In this document: positions 1-13,606 of the stretch, piece after piece | Numbering within the stretch: the stretch's first letter is position 1 | How the letters are laid out: each line of letters begins with the position of its first letter | Assembly: GCA_026413225.1 (NCBI GenBank) | Contig: CM048560.1 | Location: 10,930,001 to 10,994,000 of the forward strand | Source: Otis tarda | Lineage: Eukaryota > Chordata > Aves > Otidiformes > Otididae | Length of the DNA stretch: 64,000 nt | Direction of reading: 5' to 3' | Notes under the pieces: model-generated | What the model was told of the DNA's origin: nothing | What the model saw: the letters and a program-made list of their open reading frames with translations, nothing else | Database searches by the model: none | Made by a program: the position numbers and the translations under genes

Positions 1-445
1 GATCATCAAATGCCATCCCTGAATACTGAATAGTAGTAATTCTAGACAGAGATGAATTTTATGTCATGGGTTACTCCATTTGCTGTACAGACAAGGTAGA
101 GGAGTTCTGCATTGATTAGATAATTTCATTTTAGCTAAGTCTGACCCTTTTCTTTTTAAAATTCAGAGGAATTAAGAATAATAGATGTAGATGCTTATGT
201 GTTTGAGGTGGATTTTTTTTTTTTTAATTAGGAAATATTTTAAAAGGGTATGTGAAAAACAGAACTGGAATTGAGTTTTCATTTCTGTTGCAGGTATGTC
301 TTATGAAAGATAAGCAGACATTTCACTTCTGGATATTCCCTTACAATAATAAATGTACTGAAGGCATTACCAACTAAACAGCTTCCTGAGATCAGGCTTC
401 TTTGAGACTTGTCACTTAGTGTTGTTTTAATCTGCTTTTTTCTAG
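1..445 (+). other. DNM3: DNM3 intron, 3' part
   Basis: End of the intron upstream of the first exon in the window. It finishes with a pyrimidine-rich acceptor (tctgcttttttctag at 431-445) directly before the coding sequence. A run of 12 T lies near 213-224. I see no gene, RNA or repeat in it. Confidence 0.8.
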
Positions 446-555
446 GAAAAAGAGAAGAAGTATATGCTTCCTTTGGACAACTTGAAAGTGAGAGATGTTG
501 AAAAGAGCTTCATGTCCAGCAAACATATCTTTGCATTGTTTAACACAGAGCAGAG
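446..555 (+). CDS. DNM3: Dynamin-3 exon: C-terminal half of PH domain, part 1
   Basis: Internal coding exon of 110 nt (36 codons plus 2 nt), read from phase 0. It encodes a lysine-rich start (EKEKKYML), then [20 protein letters not shown] and ALFNTEQR, which is the core of the dynamin pleckstrin-homology domain. In the family this domain binds PI(4,5)P2 and places the GTPase on necks of clathrin-coated pits. Splice sites are clear: cttttttctag before, gtaag after. The residues VRDVEKSF and the downstream exons fit DNM3 better than DNM1 or DNM2 as I remember them. That paralogue choice rests on remembered family sequence, not on an alignment. The split arginine codon is completed by the exon at 12008. 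Confidence 0.95.
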
Positions 556-1215
556 GTAAGAAAATGTGCTATTCTGCAGTTACTTCTATAAAACTGTATC
601 TAGTTGAGCATTTTAATAACTAGGAGTGCAGTTCTGGTATTTCCACTATGTTGTGTGAACAAAGATCTTTATACTCTTGATTTATCTGCTTCTTTGCTGT
701 TGCATAACCATGGGGTGAAAAGTTAGTGTCCTCCTAGCCACTCATGGGGTGAAACAGCTCCATGATTAGTCATCTGGTTCTTCTGTATGGCTGAATAATC
801 ATCTCCTGATCCTATTTTTGTTTTGTTTGGCAATCACCTAGGCTTACCAAAACATTAATGACTTCTGTACCTTGTGACCAGATTCAACTGGTGTAAATCA
901 CAAAAGCGTCATTGCTTTTCACTTTCTTCAGTGGAAAATCTTGCTTGTCTGTAACCTTGGGAGTCATTCTATTGTTTGTTTGGGTTTCAATACAGCTGAA
1001 TGAAGAACAAATGAGACTCCTCTGCCTCCCTAATTAATTAGAATCTCTATTTTGTAGTATTTGGCTCATACGTTTCCTTTCAGACTCCATCCTCTGATTT
1101 AAGAAGTGTGGTTACTCTGTGGAAGCCTACTTCTGACGCACAGCCAATTCAGATTGTTGTGCACAAATAAGTCAAAGAAACATGACAACACTTAAGATAT
1201 ACAAGTGACATGTAC

Positions 1216-1234
1216 TTTTTTTTTTTTTTTTTTT
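1216..1234 (+). repeat. Poly-T run (19 T)
   Basis: Uninterrupted homopolymer within the intron. It could be the relic of a poly-A tail of a minus-strand retroposed copy, but no body of such a copy is recognisable beside it. Confidence 0.9.
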
Positions 1235-2543
1235 AACTGAAGAGTTTCATTTGCAGCTGTCTCCGTGGAAGCAGATAAGGTGCAATTTCTGTAAGTTCTT
1301 TGTCAGGAAAATAAGTAAAATTAATTGCAGTGGTAGCATGGATAGATGCCTTTGTTTTCCTCTTCTGTTCTGCTAAGTTCCTTCACACCCGCTCCCCTCT
1401 TCCATTGCCAAAACTTGGCAATACATTCAGATGTTGTTCAAGATGACGAGGGCTGGATGTGGCTCCCTGCAGAGCCAGCTGTTGTTGCTCCTGAACTGGC
1501 CAGAAATAGTCCTTTTAGAAGTAAGGCATGCCCCTCCCTCCTGCAAAAGCAAAGCACAGGATTTCTGGGCTGTCAAGTTTCTGCTGGCCCCAGAAACATG
1601 AGGACGCAATGTGAGTCTCGCTCTGAACTATCCCATAAAGGCTTTCCCTACATCTGCTGACATCTCAGCTAGCCTACATGTGGACATTGTCTGCCAGGAG
1701 ATGCCCTTTGAAAGTATGTCTTACACATACTTGCTGGGAATATTATTTCAAACGCTCGACCACTTGCATTTCTGGAGCAGAGAAAAAAAGCTTTGAAAAA
1801 CTTTTCATGTTTTTAAAAACAGAAATGATCTTCAGATGCTGGAAATTAATGTAATTCTGATTATTCTGCTACAGATATGCGTGAATCATCCCAACGTTGC
1901 ATGTACATCAGTCAAGAAAATAACTTTGTCCTGCTGCTTGATAGCAGCTGCACATATTAAGTTCCTTCCATGAGAAATCCGTTAATTTTAGCTTATTGTT
2001 TCTCCTTTGTTTTGGCTAATGGCTTTGGATATTTTCATCATCTTAAATATTAATTACGGAACTGCTGTGAAAATCCAAGAGGAGCATGCGTTTCCATTGG
2101 CAAGTTCGGGATTTATTTGGGTGTTACATAGCTGCCCATTCACATTTTCCCTGGATCTTCGTACACACTGAACAGCAAGGATTTCAAAATCAAATGTCTA
2201 AAATGTTTGCCATATCTGTAATAACCCTGCCCATTTGGGCTGTGAGTAGACCCTCCAGCATCTGCAAGCTGCTCTAAAAACATCCTTATGGCTGTATGAG
2301 CATGTTAAGACATGACGGGACAGTGGCAAGGTCATGAAATAACTTTGCCTTGGGAGAGGCTGTTTATGAAGAGAGTCTTCCAGCTTAAAAGGCGGCTGAA
2401 CTTGTTCTTGAAAAAATATTTACTGAATTCTAATTACAACGGCAATCACTATCTTACTATGAACCACATGATTTTCAATAGTTCTAAAAATTTACCTGCT
2501 GGCACAAATTGGTCAAAACAAGTTTAATATACTTTCCACTGTC

Positions 2544-2625
2544 TCATAAATTCATAGATTGTGTTAGCAGAAGAAGGGATATTGCGGCTTGAGTAAAGTG
2601 ATCTGGCCCTCAATTGAGGACTATG
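2544..2625 (-). mobile_element. Probable ancient CR1 LINE 3'-end fragment
   Basis: The text begins with a TCATAAATTCATAGATT repeat followed by a CAGAAGAAGGGA segment and a GTGATCTGGCC segment. This is the order seen at the antisense 3' end of old amniote CR1 copies (TCATAGA repeats, then AGAAGGGACC, then ATCTAGTCTG). The match is degraded and judged from memory of the repeat family, so the boundaries are approximate. The octamer-like repeats at the left imply that the element lies on the minus strand. Confidence 0.45.
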
Positions 2626-2744
2626 TTCCCTATCCCAGATTCTCAGAGAAAGTGAAAACAGGGAATAGGTAAAGATCTGTCGAAATAATGAGTCTCGTTG
2701 TTGTTTTACTTTATGCTAATCCATCCATTTCTGGCTTTTGAATA

Positions 2745-2758
2745 TGTGTGTGTGTGTG
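2745..2758 (+). repeat. (TG)7 microsatellite
   Basis: Short perfect dinucleotide repeat in the first large DNM3 intron. Confidence 0.85.
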
Positions 2759-5700
2759 AATATGGCTTGCTTTTCAAAATTCATGTAAAAATTAACTTAG
2801 TTTCTGGTTGGTTTTTTGGGGAGGGGAAGGGGAGGATGGTGTTTGGGTTTTTTTAATTAAAAAAACCTTAGCAATTGAGAAATAAATCAGCTTTCTCTTT
2901 CTGAGTCTGCCCACTGAGGGTTCTGGTTATGGAACCATTTTACTATTTAAGATGTAGATCATTAAAGAACAAAGGCAAAATCATCTATTCCAGCTTCCAT
3001 GATAGCATGGAGAGTATTCTGTATCTCTTTTTTTTTAGCCGTAATCTGCAGCATTTTTTAAAATCAACTATGCAAACTTTCCTAAAGTTCAATTAAAGTA
3101 TTTTAATTTTAAAGCAAAATCCCTTTAGGAGAAAAATTTTAATGAGCTTGTTCTGTTTCATTCCCAGCCCCTCACGGCATAGGTATTTGCTACAGCCATA
3201 TGTTTCTGATACTGTACATTTCAATAGTTTCCTGGATTATGCACTGCATTTTTTCCATTTATGAAAACCTTTCCAGTTCTGAAATATAGTTACCAGGAAA
3301 ATGCTCATTTCACTGCATAGAAGGAAAAGCCATCTTGAGTTAGCTAAGGCGTGGGCATAGATGCAGAAGGAAACGAACAGTATCTGTCATTTTGATTTAC
3401 TGCAGAAGTCAACAGTTCTCTGACAGGAATCAAATGTGACTTAGTAATGTATAGTAAATGGAGACTGTGACGATTGATTTCACAGTGAAGATAAATTCTC
3501 ATGAAATGAACATAATTGTATGTTTATGAAAAGGCTGCATTGTGAAATAATTAAATTCTTTTCTTGTTACTTTCTAATTAATTTTTTTTAAGGTAGAGGG
3601 AAAGGAAAACTCTTAGTGTGAAATATATATAGTATTGCTTAAAGAATGGGAGGCGGAGTTTTGCTTTTCAGCAAACTAAATAATTTATTTAAAGTTTTTG
3701 AGTGGACTTACCTATATAGTGAGAAGACCTTTGGAGATGGACTCCTCTTGTTATTTACCTTAGCAGTACTAGATATTAAAGCAAAGTGTATTAGAGTGAC
3801 TGTCCTTTGACTCCTGGGCCATTTTTGGCCTCCTCCATCTACATGAGTGCCTTTAAGCAACTAAAGTTGAGCTGCAGGGTCAAGCAGTATGTGTCTAAAC
3901 ATAAAGCTGTCAAGAAAGTGAGTGCTATTTTGTGCTGACCATCCTTTTCTCCTCCATAGTAAACTGCTGGCAAGTCTTTTAGACTGTAAAAGAGATCGAA
4001 TATATTAATTATTTTCAAATACTTTTACTGTAGGAAAAAACCTAGTGTTTGCAGTACTGCACTAGAATATAATGTGAAGTTGTGTAGATGTAGCCACTGA
4101 TTGACTTTCTTAGGCAGAACTAAGAATGGAGGAGAGAGGATTTTGTCAGCACATGTGCTTACATAGAGCAGATTAACCTGTGACGTCCTCATTGATGAAT
4201 ATGTAAGGCTCTTGTGCAGAGTTCAAGAACATCCAAGAAAGTTTACTTCCCTGCTAGGATTTTATTCCAAACACTTTGCCTATTCCCCATGTATTTCCTG
4301 TAAAAATTATTCACTGATTGGTGCTTTTTCTTTTAGCTAGGTCCTGTAGTCTGGGACAAGAACTGCAGTCTTAAATGTGCTTCCCTTTAGGATCTATGCA
4401 GTGGTCCCATCTCCCCCTAATTAAGAAGCCAAGCAATCATTATTTCTCTTGATCTTGACCAGTTGACTACAGGATCAACTGGCACTATTTTACCAGATTC
4501 TGTGTCATTCTAAAGTAGTCCTTTGCCTTTGCAGTAGAGTAGTTGCACTTTTTTCCTGATTCACTGGTCAATACATCATATTACTGTATTACTACTACTC
4601 TTTAAGTAAAGGAGGAATGATGAGTAAAAAGTCTCTTATTTTGCTACAAGCAGAGAAAAAACTTCCTTTCTATCTCTTTTCCAAGTCTGGAGAGATAAAT
4701 TATTTCTCTTTCGTGGCAGAAGAGATTCTACTAGGTAAAGATTTTTGAGGTTATAAAATGGTAGTAGGCTGAAGTGTTTGATTTGGTCGATTTTCAAGCC
4801 TTTCCTACCAGTACTATAGTAGCAACCATACAATGAGGAAGAGTTACCTGGTGGAGAGTCCCTTATCAGTAGTCCTTATGCAGGAAGCTCTGTTCCTCTT
4901 CAGACTCATTCCTTTCCTTGGAGCCAAAGAAGTAGAACCAGTGTGTGCAATTGTCCCTTCCTTGCAGAGGAAGATCCCCCCCAAGTCTCCTTGTCTTTTA
5001 CTTTCCTGCCCAAGCAGGATTCAGATGAAATTGAGTAACAGTGTTCCTTTGCTTACTGTGATGGTTCTTTGTAATAGGGGGATGTGAGGAAGAAATTCAA
5101 AGCACAGACCTGTTCCTGTTTGCCTTCAAAAGAATAGGTTCTTGAGAGATAAATGTACCTCAGCAATCCTAAAGTAGTGTGACAAAACCCACCATCTCTG
5201 CATGAGAGCTGACTGTCTGGGGCAGGCTCATTGTAGAAACAGCTTCTTAATCTGAGAAACAGATGAATGTCAAGAGGAGTGCAATCAAAAGGAAGTTTTG
5301 GCGGCACACAATAGGACTGGAAATAGAATGGCCAGATGATAAATTTTAGCCACTGATTCCTGAGTACACTCTGACTGTCAGAAATTATATTGCACAAGAA
5401 ACTGTATTGTCTAGTAGGACCCAGGAAAGTATGCTATGTCTACTAAGCGAAAGGTATGACAGTATTGATGTTGGGTGCATGTTGTTGGCTGTGTGTTGCT
5501 CTAGAAGGGGATGGAGCGCAAGTCTTCTCTGGGACTCCAAATGCAGTGGAGCTTTAAGTACTGAATTTCTTCCTATGGACAGCAACTGGTTAACTGCTAT
5601 CCGTATATAAGGGAAATTGGGCAAGAGCCAAAATAAAGGGAACTAGTGAAAGGAGACCGGGTCAGAGGAGGTGTTGGATGGAAGCCAGGCTAAAGGAGAA

Positions 5701-8700
5701 AGCCTGAGATGAGATGTATGTTTAGTTACCGTTTTTGAATTGCTCAGAAATCTAAGCCCCAGGAAGAGCTGGACTGTAAGCTATTCAGAGCCCTCTCTGT
5801 TAGAAATGGAAGAATGAGAATCTAATTTTAAAAAAGCCACAAATTTAATCCAGAAAAAACCTGCTAATATTTGTAAACAAACTTCTAAGATGTTGGTAAG
5901 TACAATATTTAAGAGCATGAAAAATATACAAACCAAAGGAATAACCAGCCTTTATTGCCCAAGTCCATTCCCTTATTCTAAAAAAAAAAAGTTTATTTTT
6001 TTTTTCCTAGAACATTTCCTTTTTGTCATTATCGACAAGAATTCTTTGTATGATAAATAAAACGTAGTATCGTAGTATGGTGGATGGGTGGTGCAGGTAT
6101 TGAGGTTTAAAACTGGTATTACAGAGCAAAAAGGGATTCTTGGGGAAAGGAAACAGCAGTGCCAAACCCATACCTTAAAAATGATAATTGCACTGTACTT
6201 CAAGAAAATTCCCTAAGTGCTTGTGTGGGATCTGAAATGTTGGTGACACGTACTAGAGACACGGGTGTTGTAAACACGGGCTAAGTCATGACTGCTAAAC
6301 TTGACTCAGCCTGCAGGACAGCTTAACCTTGCTTGCTTGCTGTGACCCAGTAAGGTCTGGGTCCCACTATCCCATCCAGAGGAGCACAGAACTGGAGTAG
6401 GAGATGTTCTCTCTCCATGTGTGATGAGGGACTGACAGCTGCGAGCAGCTTTTGCATCTGTGTGGCCCCAGCGCAGGCCACATGATCAAACTGTCTTCTC
6501 CAGGGAGTTACGGAATATTGTAGTGCCAGTTCCTGTTACTAGTGGAGACTAGTAACTATGTGAGGTTAGTTTTGGCTGCCTTTCTGTTCTGGATTACATA
6601 CAGAACTCTGGATACTTCATTGTCCAGGCTTGACTATATACTGATCAGAATATCTTCTGTTAATTTTCCCCTTAAAATTGTGTGGGTTTGTGTATGCATT
6701 TGTGCGTGTGAACTTTGAAGAGATCCCTATACTTCTGGGAGACCACTTACATGAGTGAGGTGGTAAAATCCTTAAGTGCTATTATTTCATGACATTGTCT
6801 CAGAGATTGTTTGGCTTTTCTGGATATTAAGAAAAAAATCTTCAGAGACATGTGTAATTAATTTTAATTAGCATTCACATTGGACTGATCTGAAATGGCT
6901 CGCCTTGATAGAAAATGTTAGTCATTGCTGTTAACTCAGAGCAGATGGTCAGTTTTGTTTCTTTAAAATATATGGTTTGCAGAGCTTCTAGTAGAGCTTT
7001 CTTGTATGAAAAATAGTGCTTACATTCAAACCAGCCATTGTGGAATTACAGGTGTCTAAAATGGTAGACTAAGACTGAGGTTGAATAAGCAGAAAGTATA
7101 CAGTCAAGTTGCAGGTTGAACAAGTAGAGAACATACAATGAAGTTTCATCCAAGATGATATTTCTTAATTATGCATGTGTATTTGGAGTATTTGGATTCT
7201 GTTATTTTCTGCCTTTTTCATTTTAGATGACTATTTATGAAACTGTATGATTTAAATTTCAATCAAATAAGAAATATCTAAGAATTGAATCTTTTGTGTT
7301 TTTAATGGAATAAAATTGGGTCTATTTGCATTTAGTTCTAGATTTTTAATGTTCATTTTAATTCTGCTTGCATCCTAATAAAAAGACCAAAGATTTACCA
7401 AAAAAAGTTTGAGATGATTGCTTATCATCTGTTATCAGTTGTTTGAAGTCCCTGTGAAACAAGGTATTCCTTTATCTTGCAGTCTGTGAGTAGCTCCACT
7501 TGTTTCAGTGCGACTGCTTAAGTTAAAGGTAATTTTTTGTCCTTTGGAGCGTTAAAGTTGCTTATACTCACAATTCTAAAAATGTCACTAATATTATTGC
7601 TCTGTAATTGGTGTTCTGTCTCCTCCCATATTGGTAAGCATAGATGAATTTTCACTAAATCTTGGTTTGTATTTTCTCTATATATGAAACAAAAATTACC
7701 ATTTACATACAGTGCATCTTTGTCTATTGAAATGTTCCAGATGCAACTCAATCTAAAAGCTGTCTATGCATATGGTTAATATGTGGATGTGCATTAATGT
7801 TTATGTGCATAATGTGTCTGCACTGGTTGCCCTCAAAAACTTTCCATGTTTGTGGGAGATAAATATTTAACCTTAGTATTGGGAAACAATACATCCTGAG
7901 GCCCAGCAGTTGAGTCTGCTTCTGATAGCAAGCAATTTCGATGTGCAGCTGTTGCAGAGGAAGACCTGCTGGTATTGCCTTCACTGTAATGGGCAACTAG
8001 AAAAGTCTTTCCTTGTGATTTTCACTTCTGTGTTATTCACCTGTTGGTTCTGGATTATATAGTTCTGCTGTTTTGTAGGCAATTGAACCTTCTCTATGCG
8101 ATGTTGACAGCCCAGACTTCAGGACTAGTGTGGCAGGAATATCAGTAACTCTCAGCTGGACTGTCTTAAAACTTACCTGGAACTTCTCCATTTACTCTTG
8201 TACTCTTCCAAATACCTTACTCCATTCCTGCATTTTCATGTTAGGATTCTTTGGTGATGGGAGAGGTTAAAAAAATACCTATGGATAACATAAAGTAATT
8301 TCTGCATTAGAAAATTCACTTTAGGCCCTGAAATACATGGGGGAAAGGAATCCAGTATGCTGGAAACAAAGCTAATAATAAAGTGAAGAAGTTGTTGGGC
8401 AAGCAAAGTTACAGCTGAGTGTCTGCTGGACTTTCAAGTAATGGGCCTGGCCTATAGAAGGTATGTCCTGAGTGTGGAACCATTCCTGAATCGGAAATAA
8501 TGCTTTTAGTCCAATTATCTGTTCATCTCCATAAGCAATTATGTTGTGTTTTTTTCTGGAATGCAGTCCTTGAGGTTTGTTTATCTAGAGTATAATAAAA
8601 CCTGCAGATAACATGGTACCCTTTTGTATTTTTCCCTCGGGGAGAAAAGTAGTAGTATGTTAATTTCCAGTAATGCCACTATAGATATCTTTTCCGGTAC

Positions 8701-11700
8701 CATGCGGGCTATTAAATTAAACTATGAGATTCTACAGGAGGACCAGCAAAGACAGATGTGGTATATGCACATAGCTTTGCACACAGCTTCCCCATTTATG
8801 TGTTCACATTTTAAAAATGTTAAATATTCAAGAGAAGTGTTGCACAGAAATTGTACTTCTAGGCATGTTCCCATTTATTGTATCTGTTTTGTTTCTACAG
8901 TCCCTTAGATTTAAAGATGCCTGAATATAAACAAGATTTGTATCATTTAGAGCTCATCTTTTTTGCTTCTTGGTATCCTGTATTATATCCTTCTCTTTTA
9001 TGTATAACGTCCCATTTAGCTGCTATAGAGATGACAATGAGAACATGACCTCACTGTATTCCATATGGAGTAAGTAGGTGAGGACTGAGTAGTAACTCTT
9101 TCTGTGCTGATATCTTCAGTAATTTTAAAAAGTGGAAGAGACAACAAACCAGAAAATCTGAATTGCTTTCAAGAATATTTTTACAGCTTTCTGTGAGACG
9201 CCAGCAGATTCCTAATGAGTAAAACATGTTAATGTATTCTTGTAGGATTCCACTAGTTACAGAAAAAGGACACACTCTTTTCAGAAGTTTGATTGTTTTT
9301 ATTGTCGTGTGTGTTGTCCGTCATCATCTGTCCGTCCGTCCCCCACCCCGCTTTGAAAAGTTCTTGTGCCTGTCAGCCTTTCTGGAAGAAAGAAAGGCAG
9401 ATGGAGTCTAGTAGCAAGGAAGCTGCTTTGGGAGGCAAGCGTCCATTTACCTACCCTCCTGCAAACTTCCTCTAAGTTCTCGCTCAGTGCTTATGTCCTT
9501 CAGCTCCTCGTTTATGCTGTGAAACTGAAACCTGTATTCCCTCTGTGGTGGAACAGGGGTAGGATTAGCTGCACTAAATGGTGGAGCTCTCAGATACTAC
9601 AGGGAGAGAGGCCTTGGAAAACTAGAGACATCAGCTGCTTGGTCATAAGGTGTCCCTAGAGCTAGGAAAAGTCTTGATATGGAGACAGGAATGCAGGACT
9701 CCAGCTCCCATGTGTTCAAAGTGGTTGGCTAAAATCCCTTCTTGTACAGCTACACTTGATGTAGCAAGTCACAAAACGCCAAAAAGTTTAATATATAACA
9801 TGACAGTCCTGAAAAAATGTTTTCACAAGCTGGTGTCATGTTGTTTTTCTCTTGCAGATAAGTATTTTTGGAACTTCACTATCACTGTGTTTTACAGCCT
9901 TTATTTGCTCTATTGTTATTTTTAGTCATCTTTTCTGCGAGTACCCTTTTACCATTTCAGCTTCCTATTTCTTCAAAGTTGTAGCAGCTTAGTTAATGTA
10001 GCCAAAACCTTATCTCAGTAGAAGTTTCTCCTAACAATAAATTAAAGCATTTTTTTCCTCTGGTGATTTCATTTTTCTTCTCTTTTTATTTTTATTGAGT
10101 TCTTTGTTTTGTTCAGTAAATGTTGACTTGGAGTTCTGCAATATTGCAAATTGGCTAAAATTCAAGTGTTTTGTCATCAATTCAATATAATGGCATCTGA
10201 GGGGGTCGTCCAGGCTATTATTTGCCTAAAGGCAGGATTAGTACATTTGGAGTCAGGGAAGAAAAAGGTTTAATTTTAAATTCCTAATCAACAACATAAT
10301 CCATAGAGCTTTCAGTTGTTCATACTGTCAGTGACTTTGTGTGAACTATGGGACCTGACCCTTTAGTGTCTCTTTCTCCCGTTGTGGGCTGGTTTCTTTG
10401 GGAAGGAAACACATGTGCACCGCCCTGAGTGGCACTGAAGCACACTCCGGTGGTATCTCCAATCCGGACGCTCAAGGAGTAGTGCAAGCCCCGTGCTGAG
10501 CATGCCTGCCTGGCTGATCAGAAGTAGCCATTGAAATTGGTGAGAATGTCACTGACATAAGGAAGTCTGAGCGTATGTCCTTTATTCTTTGCAGTTTTAA
10601 ATGCCACCCATAAGCTTGCAAAAAAATACCTGGTTTCCCTCTATTCAGAGGTGGGTATACTGAGGTTGCCATACTGTAATTTCACAGCTGATAAAGTAAC
10701 AATTAAGTGTCATGACTTCTTCATGCTCAGCCACAGACACTTACTGTTCAATTACAAATTTTTTGTACCCGTCTGTTTCCTGAGACTGCCCCAAAAAGCA
10801 GGGCTAGGAGCTGTCTGTGACATTGTTGGTAAGGCACTTCTATGAGTGGGAATTACATCAAGTCCATTGCATTCCAGCAGTGTGATGGTGAAATCCCACC
10901 AGTCCCTGAATGCTGAAGAAATTTGTCTAGGCAGTGATAACAACAGCTTTATTTCCTGGTTCTATAGTGTATTCAAATTTATTTTCTCAAAATATGAGGT
11001 AGAAATGCCGTCTGTAGTTGCATAATGAAACCAAAGAACCTCTTGTTGTTTCTGTCTTTGAAAGTTAAGAAATCTCCATCAACCCCCCTCCTTGCCCCCA
11101 CTCCCCCTTCTCCATAGCTTGCTAAGGAAAGAAAACAGTCTGGTTGTAATGGAAGATTGCTGCTTCTGCAACTGTGAAGATCTAGCAAAATGTGGTTTCC
11201 TAACCTTTGTCAGCTAAGCTTGTGCCCTTTCCTAAAAAGATTTTTGGCTGACAAATTTACAGCAATCTGGTCTGTATATAGAATTTGAATTCAGAAACTA
11301 ATGGCTAAACCGTAAGGGGAAAATCTGTTCTGTTTATTGGAGCATTTACAAGTACCACCTTCCTACATATTATATATTTTTACTCCATTCTCTTTAGTTC
11401 CATTAAGTCATTCTCTATATTTATCTAATTATATTAATTATCTGCAAGAAGTGTTATTTAAATATGACTCAATTATCTTACTACGGTGGCAGACATCAGA
11501 GGTTTGGTTTTGTTTTTTAAAAATATCTGATTATCCTTGTTTTCTTTCCCCTTCTACTGGTAATGTCTAAAAGCTAAAAAGAGTATATAATGCACTGAAA
11601 GGACCTAACATGGGGAGAAGCTGCATCATTAATTATTTTTATATTTATTGGTTTTAGCAGCAGTCACAAGACATGCAGTTTTGTTGGCGTGTCTTATGTT

Positions 11701-12007
11701 TGTCCTCTGCATGACAACAGTCTTTTTTTCCTGAAAGGTCTCCATTTTGGCAAAAGCTGGAAAATTGATTTTAAGTAGTTTCACGGTGCTTTCAGATGAT
11801 TATTATTTCCAGAGCTGTGCTGTAGCATTCTAAGATATTTTTAAGTACTCCATGTAATTATTAAACAAGCACCTGTCCCATAAGCTCTATTGTCCAAAAC
11901 AATTACAAAGTAATTTCTGATCCCAAAGGATTTTTAATTCAAAATGCTGTGTGCATGATACAGAGTAGTAAAATGCTAGTTTTACAGTGTGGTGCTCTTT
12001 GTTCTAG

Positions 12008-12119
12008 GAATGTTTACAAGGATTACCGTTACCTTGAGCTAGCCTGTGACTCCCAAGAGGAGGTGGATAGCTGGAAGGCATCTCTGCTACGAGCCGGTGT
12101 CTATCCTGATAAATCCTCA
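12008..12119 (+). CDS. DNM3: Dynamin-3 exon: C-terminal half of PH domain, part 2
   Basis: Coding exon of 112 nt. Its first base completes the arginine codon of the previous exon. It then encodes 37 codons reading [37 protein letters not shown], the last beta strand and C-terminal helix of the PH domain. The DSWKAS tryptophan is the conserved PH-domain tryptophan. The acceptor is tttgttctag; the donor is tca|gtaagt, ending in phase 0. The sequence is nearly that of mammalian dynamins, so the copy is under coding constraint. After KSS the reading frame can join either the 12-nt microexon at 15983 or the exon at 50898, both phase 0. Confidence 0.95.
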
Positions 12120-12317
12120 GTAAGTTAAACAGCTTACTAGTTTTCCAGTAGCTGCTCTATTTGAGTCAGAAAAAAATAATCGTATCATCTGGGAAGACAC
12201 AATGTCTGCAGGTATCTCAAGAAACAGTAGCCTTTTAATTGTACTCGTCTGTGGTAATTTTGAAATATTCATAATGAAATATTTTAAGATGAATTTATGA
12301 GTCAAACCTCAATATTT

Positions 12318-12334
12318 AAAAAAAAAAAAAAAAA
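12318..12334 (+). repeat. Poly-A run (17 A)
   Basis: Homopolymer followed by an A/C-rich stretch. No retrocopy body is recognisable 5' of it. Confidence 0.85.
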
Positions 12335-13592
12335 CCAACAAAAAACCAAACCTTCCAAAATGTTGTTAACTAGATCTGTGTAATAAAAGCATTGAGCAAT
12401 TTGGGGTTTCCTGAGCTTCATTGTTTCTGTTAATGTGTTCTAAGGTAAAGATGTGCTTTGAAGAGTTAATTCCCTCAAGCTCTATATTACAGAACTGACA
12501 GAAGCATTCCAGGCAATAATGTATATTTATTTTACTGATTCACTGCATGTTTTTTGTGTATGAAACACATGCTAAACCTTTCCAAAGGCAGTTTTACTCA
12601 GCTAATCATCATGTGGAGCAAATTGAACAGGATACAGTAAAACAAGTCTCTCTTAACTTAACAGAAAAGACAGAAAGTTGGAAAATGGAATATGCCCAAC
12701 TACCATTCCATATTTTTGGATGTAGTTATTTTGATATTTAATATTGAGTGAAGTATTGAGGAGATGTATCCAGAGAGAAGGCTGATAAGCGAAAATACCA
12801 GTCACTTGAGCTTTTGAAAGTTTCTCTAATGCACAGTTTGCCTTTTTTCAGTAAATCTGCTGGTCTGCTAGATTCATTCAGTGAGAGATCTGTTCTGAGA
12901 AATGATGCTTTGATTTTGATGGAATTTGTTCTTCCTGCTTGTTTTCCATGGGAAGGCCAGGCCCCTTGAGTCCATGGTCTTGTGCTGTCTTCCACCTTCT
13001 TCATCTTTCTGTTCCTCAAATTTCCCTTCTACTTGTGATACCTCCATGACTTCCAGTACAATGCTGTCTGCATCCCCTCCAGCTGCTATGTATGCACACA
13101 AATAACCCTCAGCTTTCTCTCTTTATACCAAGTTTCAAGGGTACCACCAACAGATAAATCAGAGAATTCTTGAACTTCTGGATTCTCCAGTTACTGTAAG
13201 AATAAACAGTGATGATGGTAATGATGATGATTTTTTTAAAATAGGTCAAATATTAATTTAGCAGGAAACTTTATCTTTTTTGTTTTTTTTTTTAAAAAAG
13301 ATCACTCTTCAATATGTTGCCTGACCTAGTAGATCAGTTCTTACCTAAGACCATCAGAAGTCAATTTACAGTGATGAGTTTTGAGAGGTTACCTAATTAA
13401 TTACTAGGATCAAAATAGTGTATTGATTTGTTTTCTTGCTCAGGTTGTAATAATGATATCAAACCAGAATGCTGCTGCCTCTGGCTTAATCTTGTATTCT
13501 GTGACATGTTTATCGTATTCATATTATCTCTTGCTTTATATTTAAACAAGACAGACTAGTTGGTTTTCTAAACTTCTCTTCTGTCTTCCTCT

Positions 13593-13606
13593 CCCCCCCC
13601 CCCCCC
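13593..13606 (+). repeat. Poly-C run (14 C)
   Basis: Homopolymer at the end of a CT-rich tract (ttctgtcttcctct before it). The minus strand is a G run able to form quadruplex structures; such runs are also prone to sequencing length error. Confidence 0.85.

Larger units (their letters stand above)
556..12007 (+). other. DNM3: DNM3 intron (11.45 kb)
   Basis: Intron between the two PH-domain exons, from gtaag at 556 to the acceptor tttgttctag ending at 12007. It contains a 19-T run (1216-1234), a short TG repeat (2745-2758) and a probable CR1 scrap (2544-2625). Open frames of up to 114 codons occur on both strands but have no recognisable domain, no codon bias and no splice context, so they are treated as chance. 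Nothing else in this stretch could be supported. Confidence 0.85.
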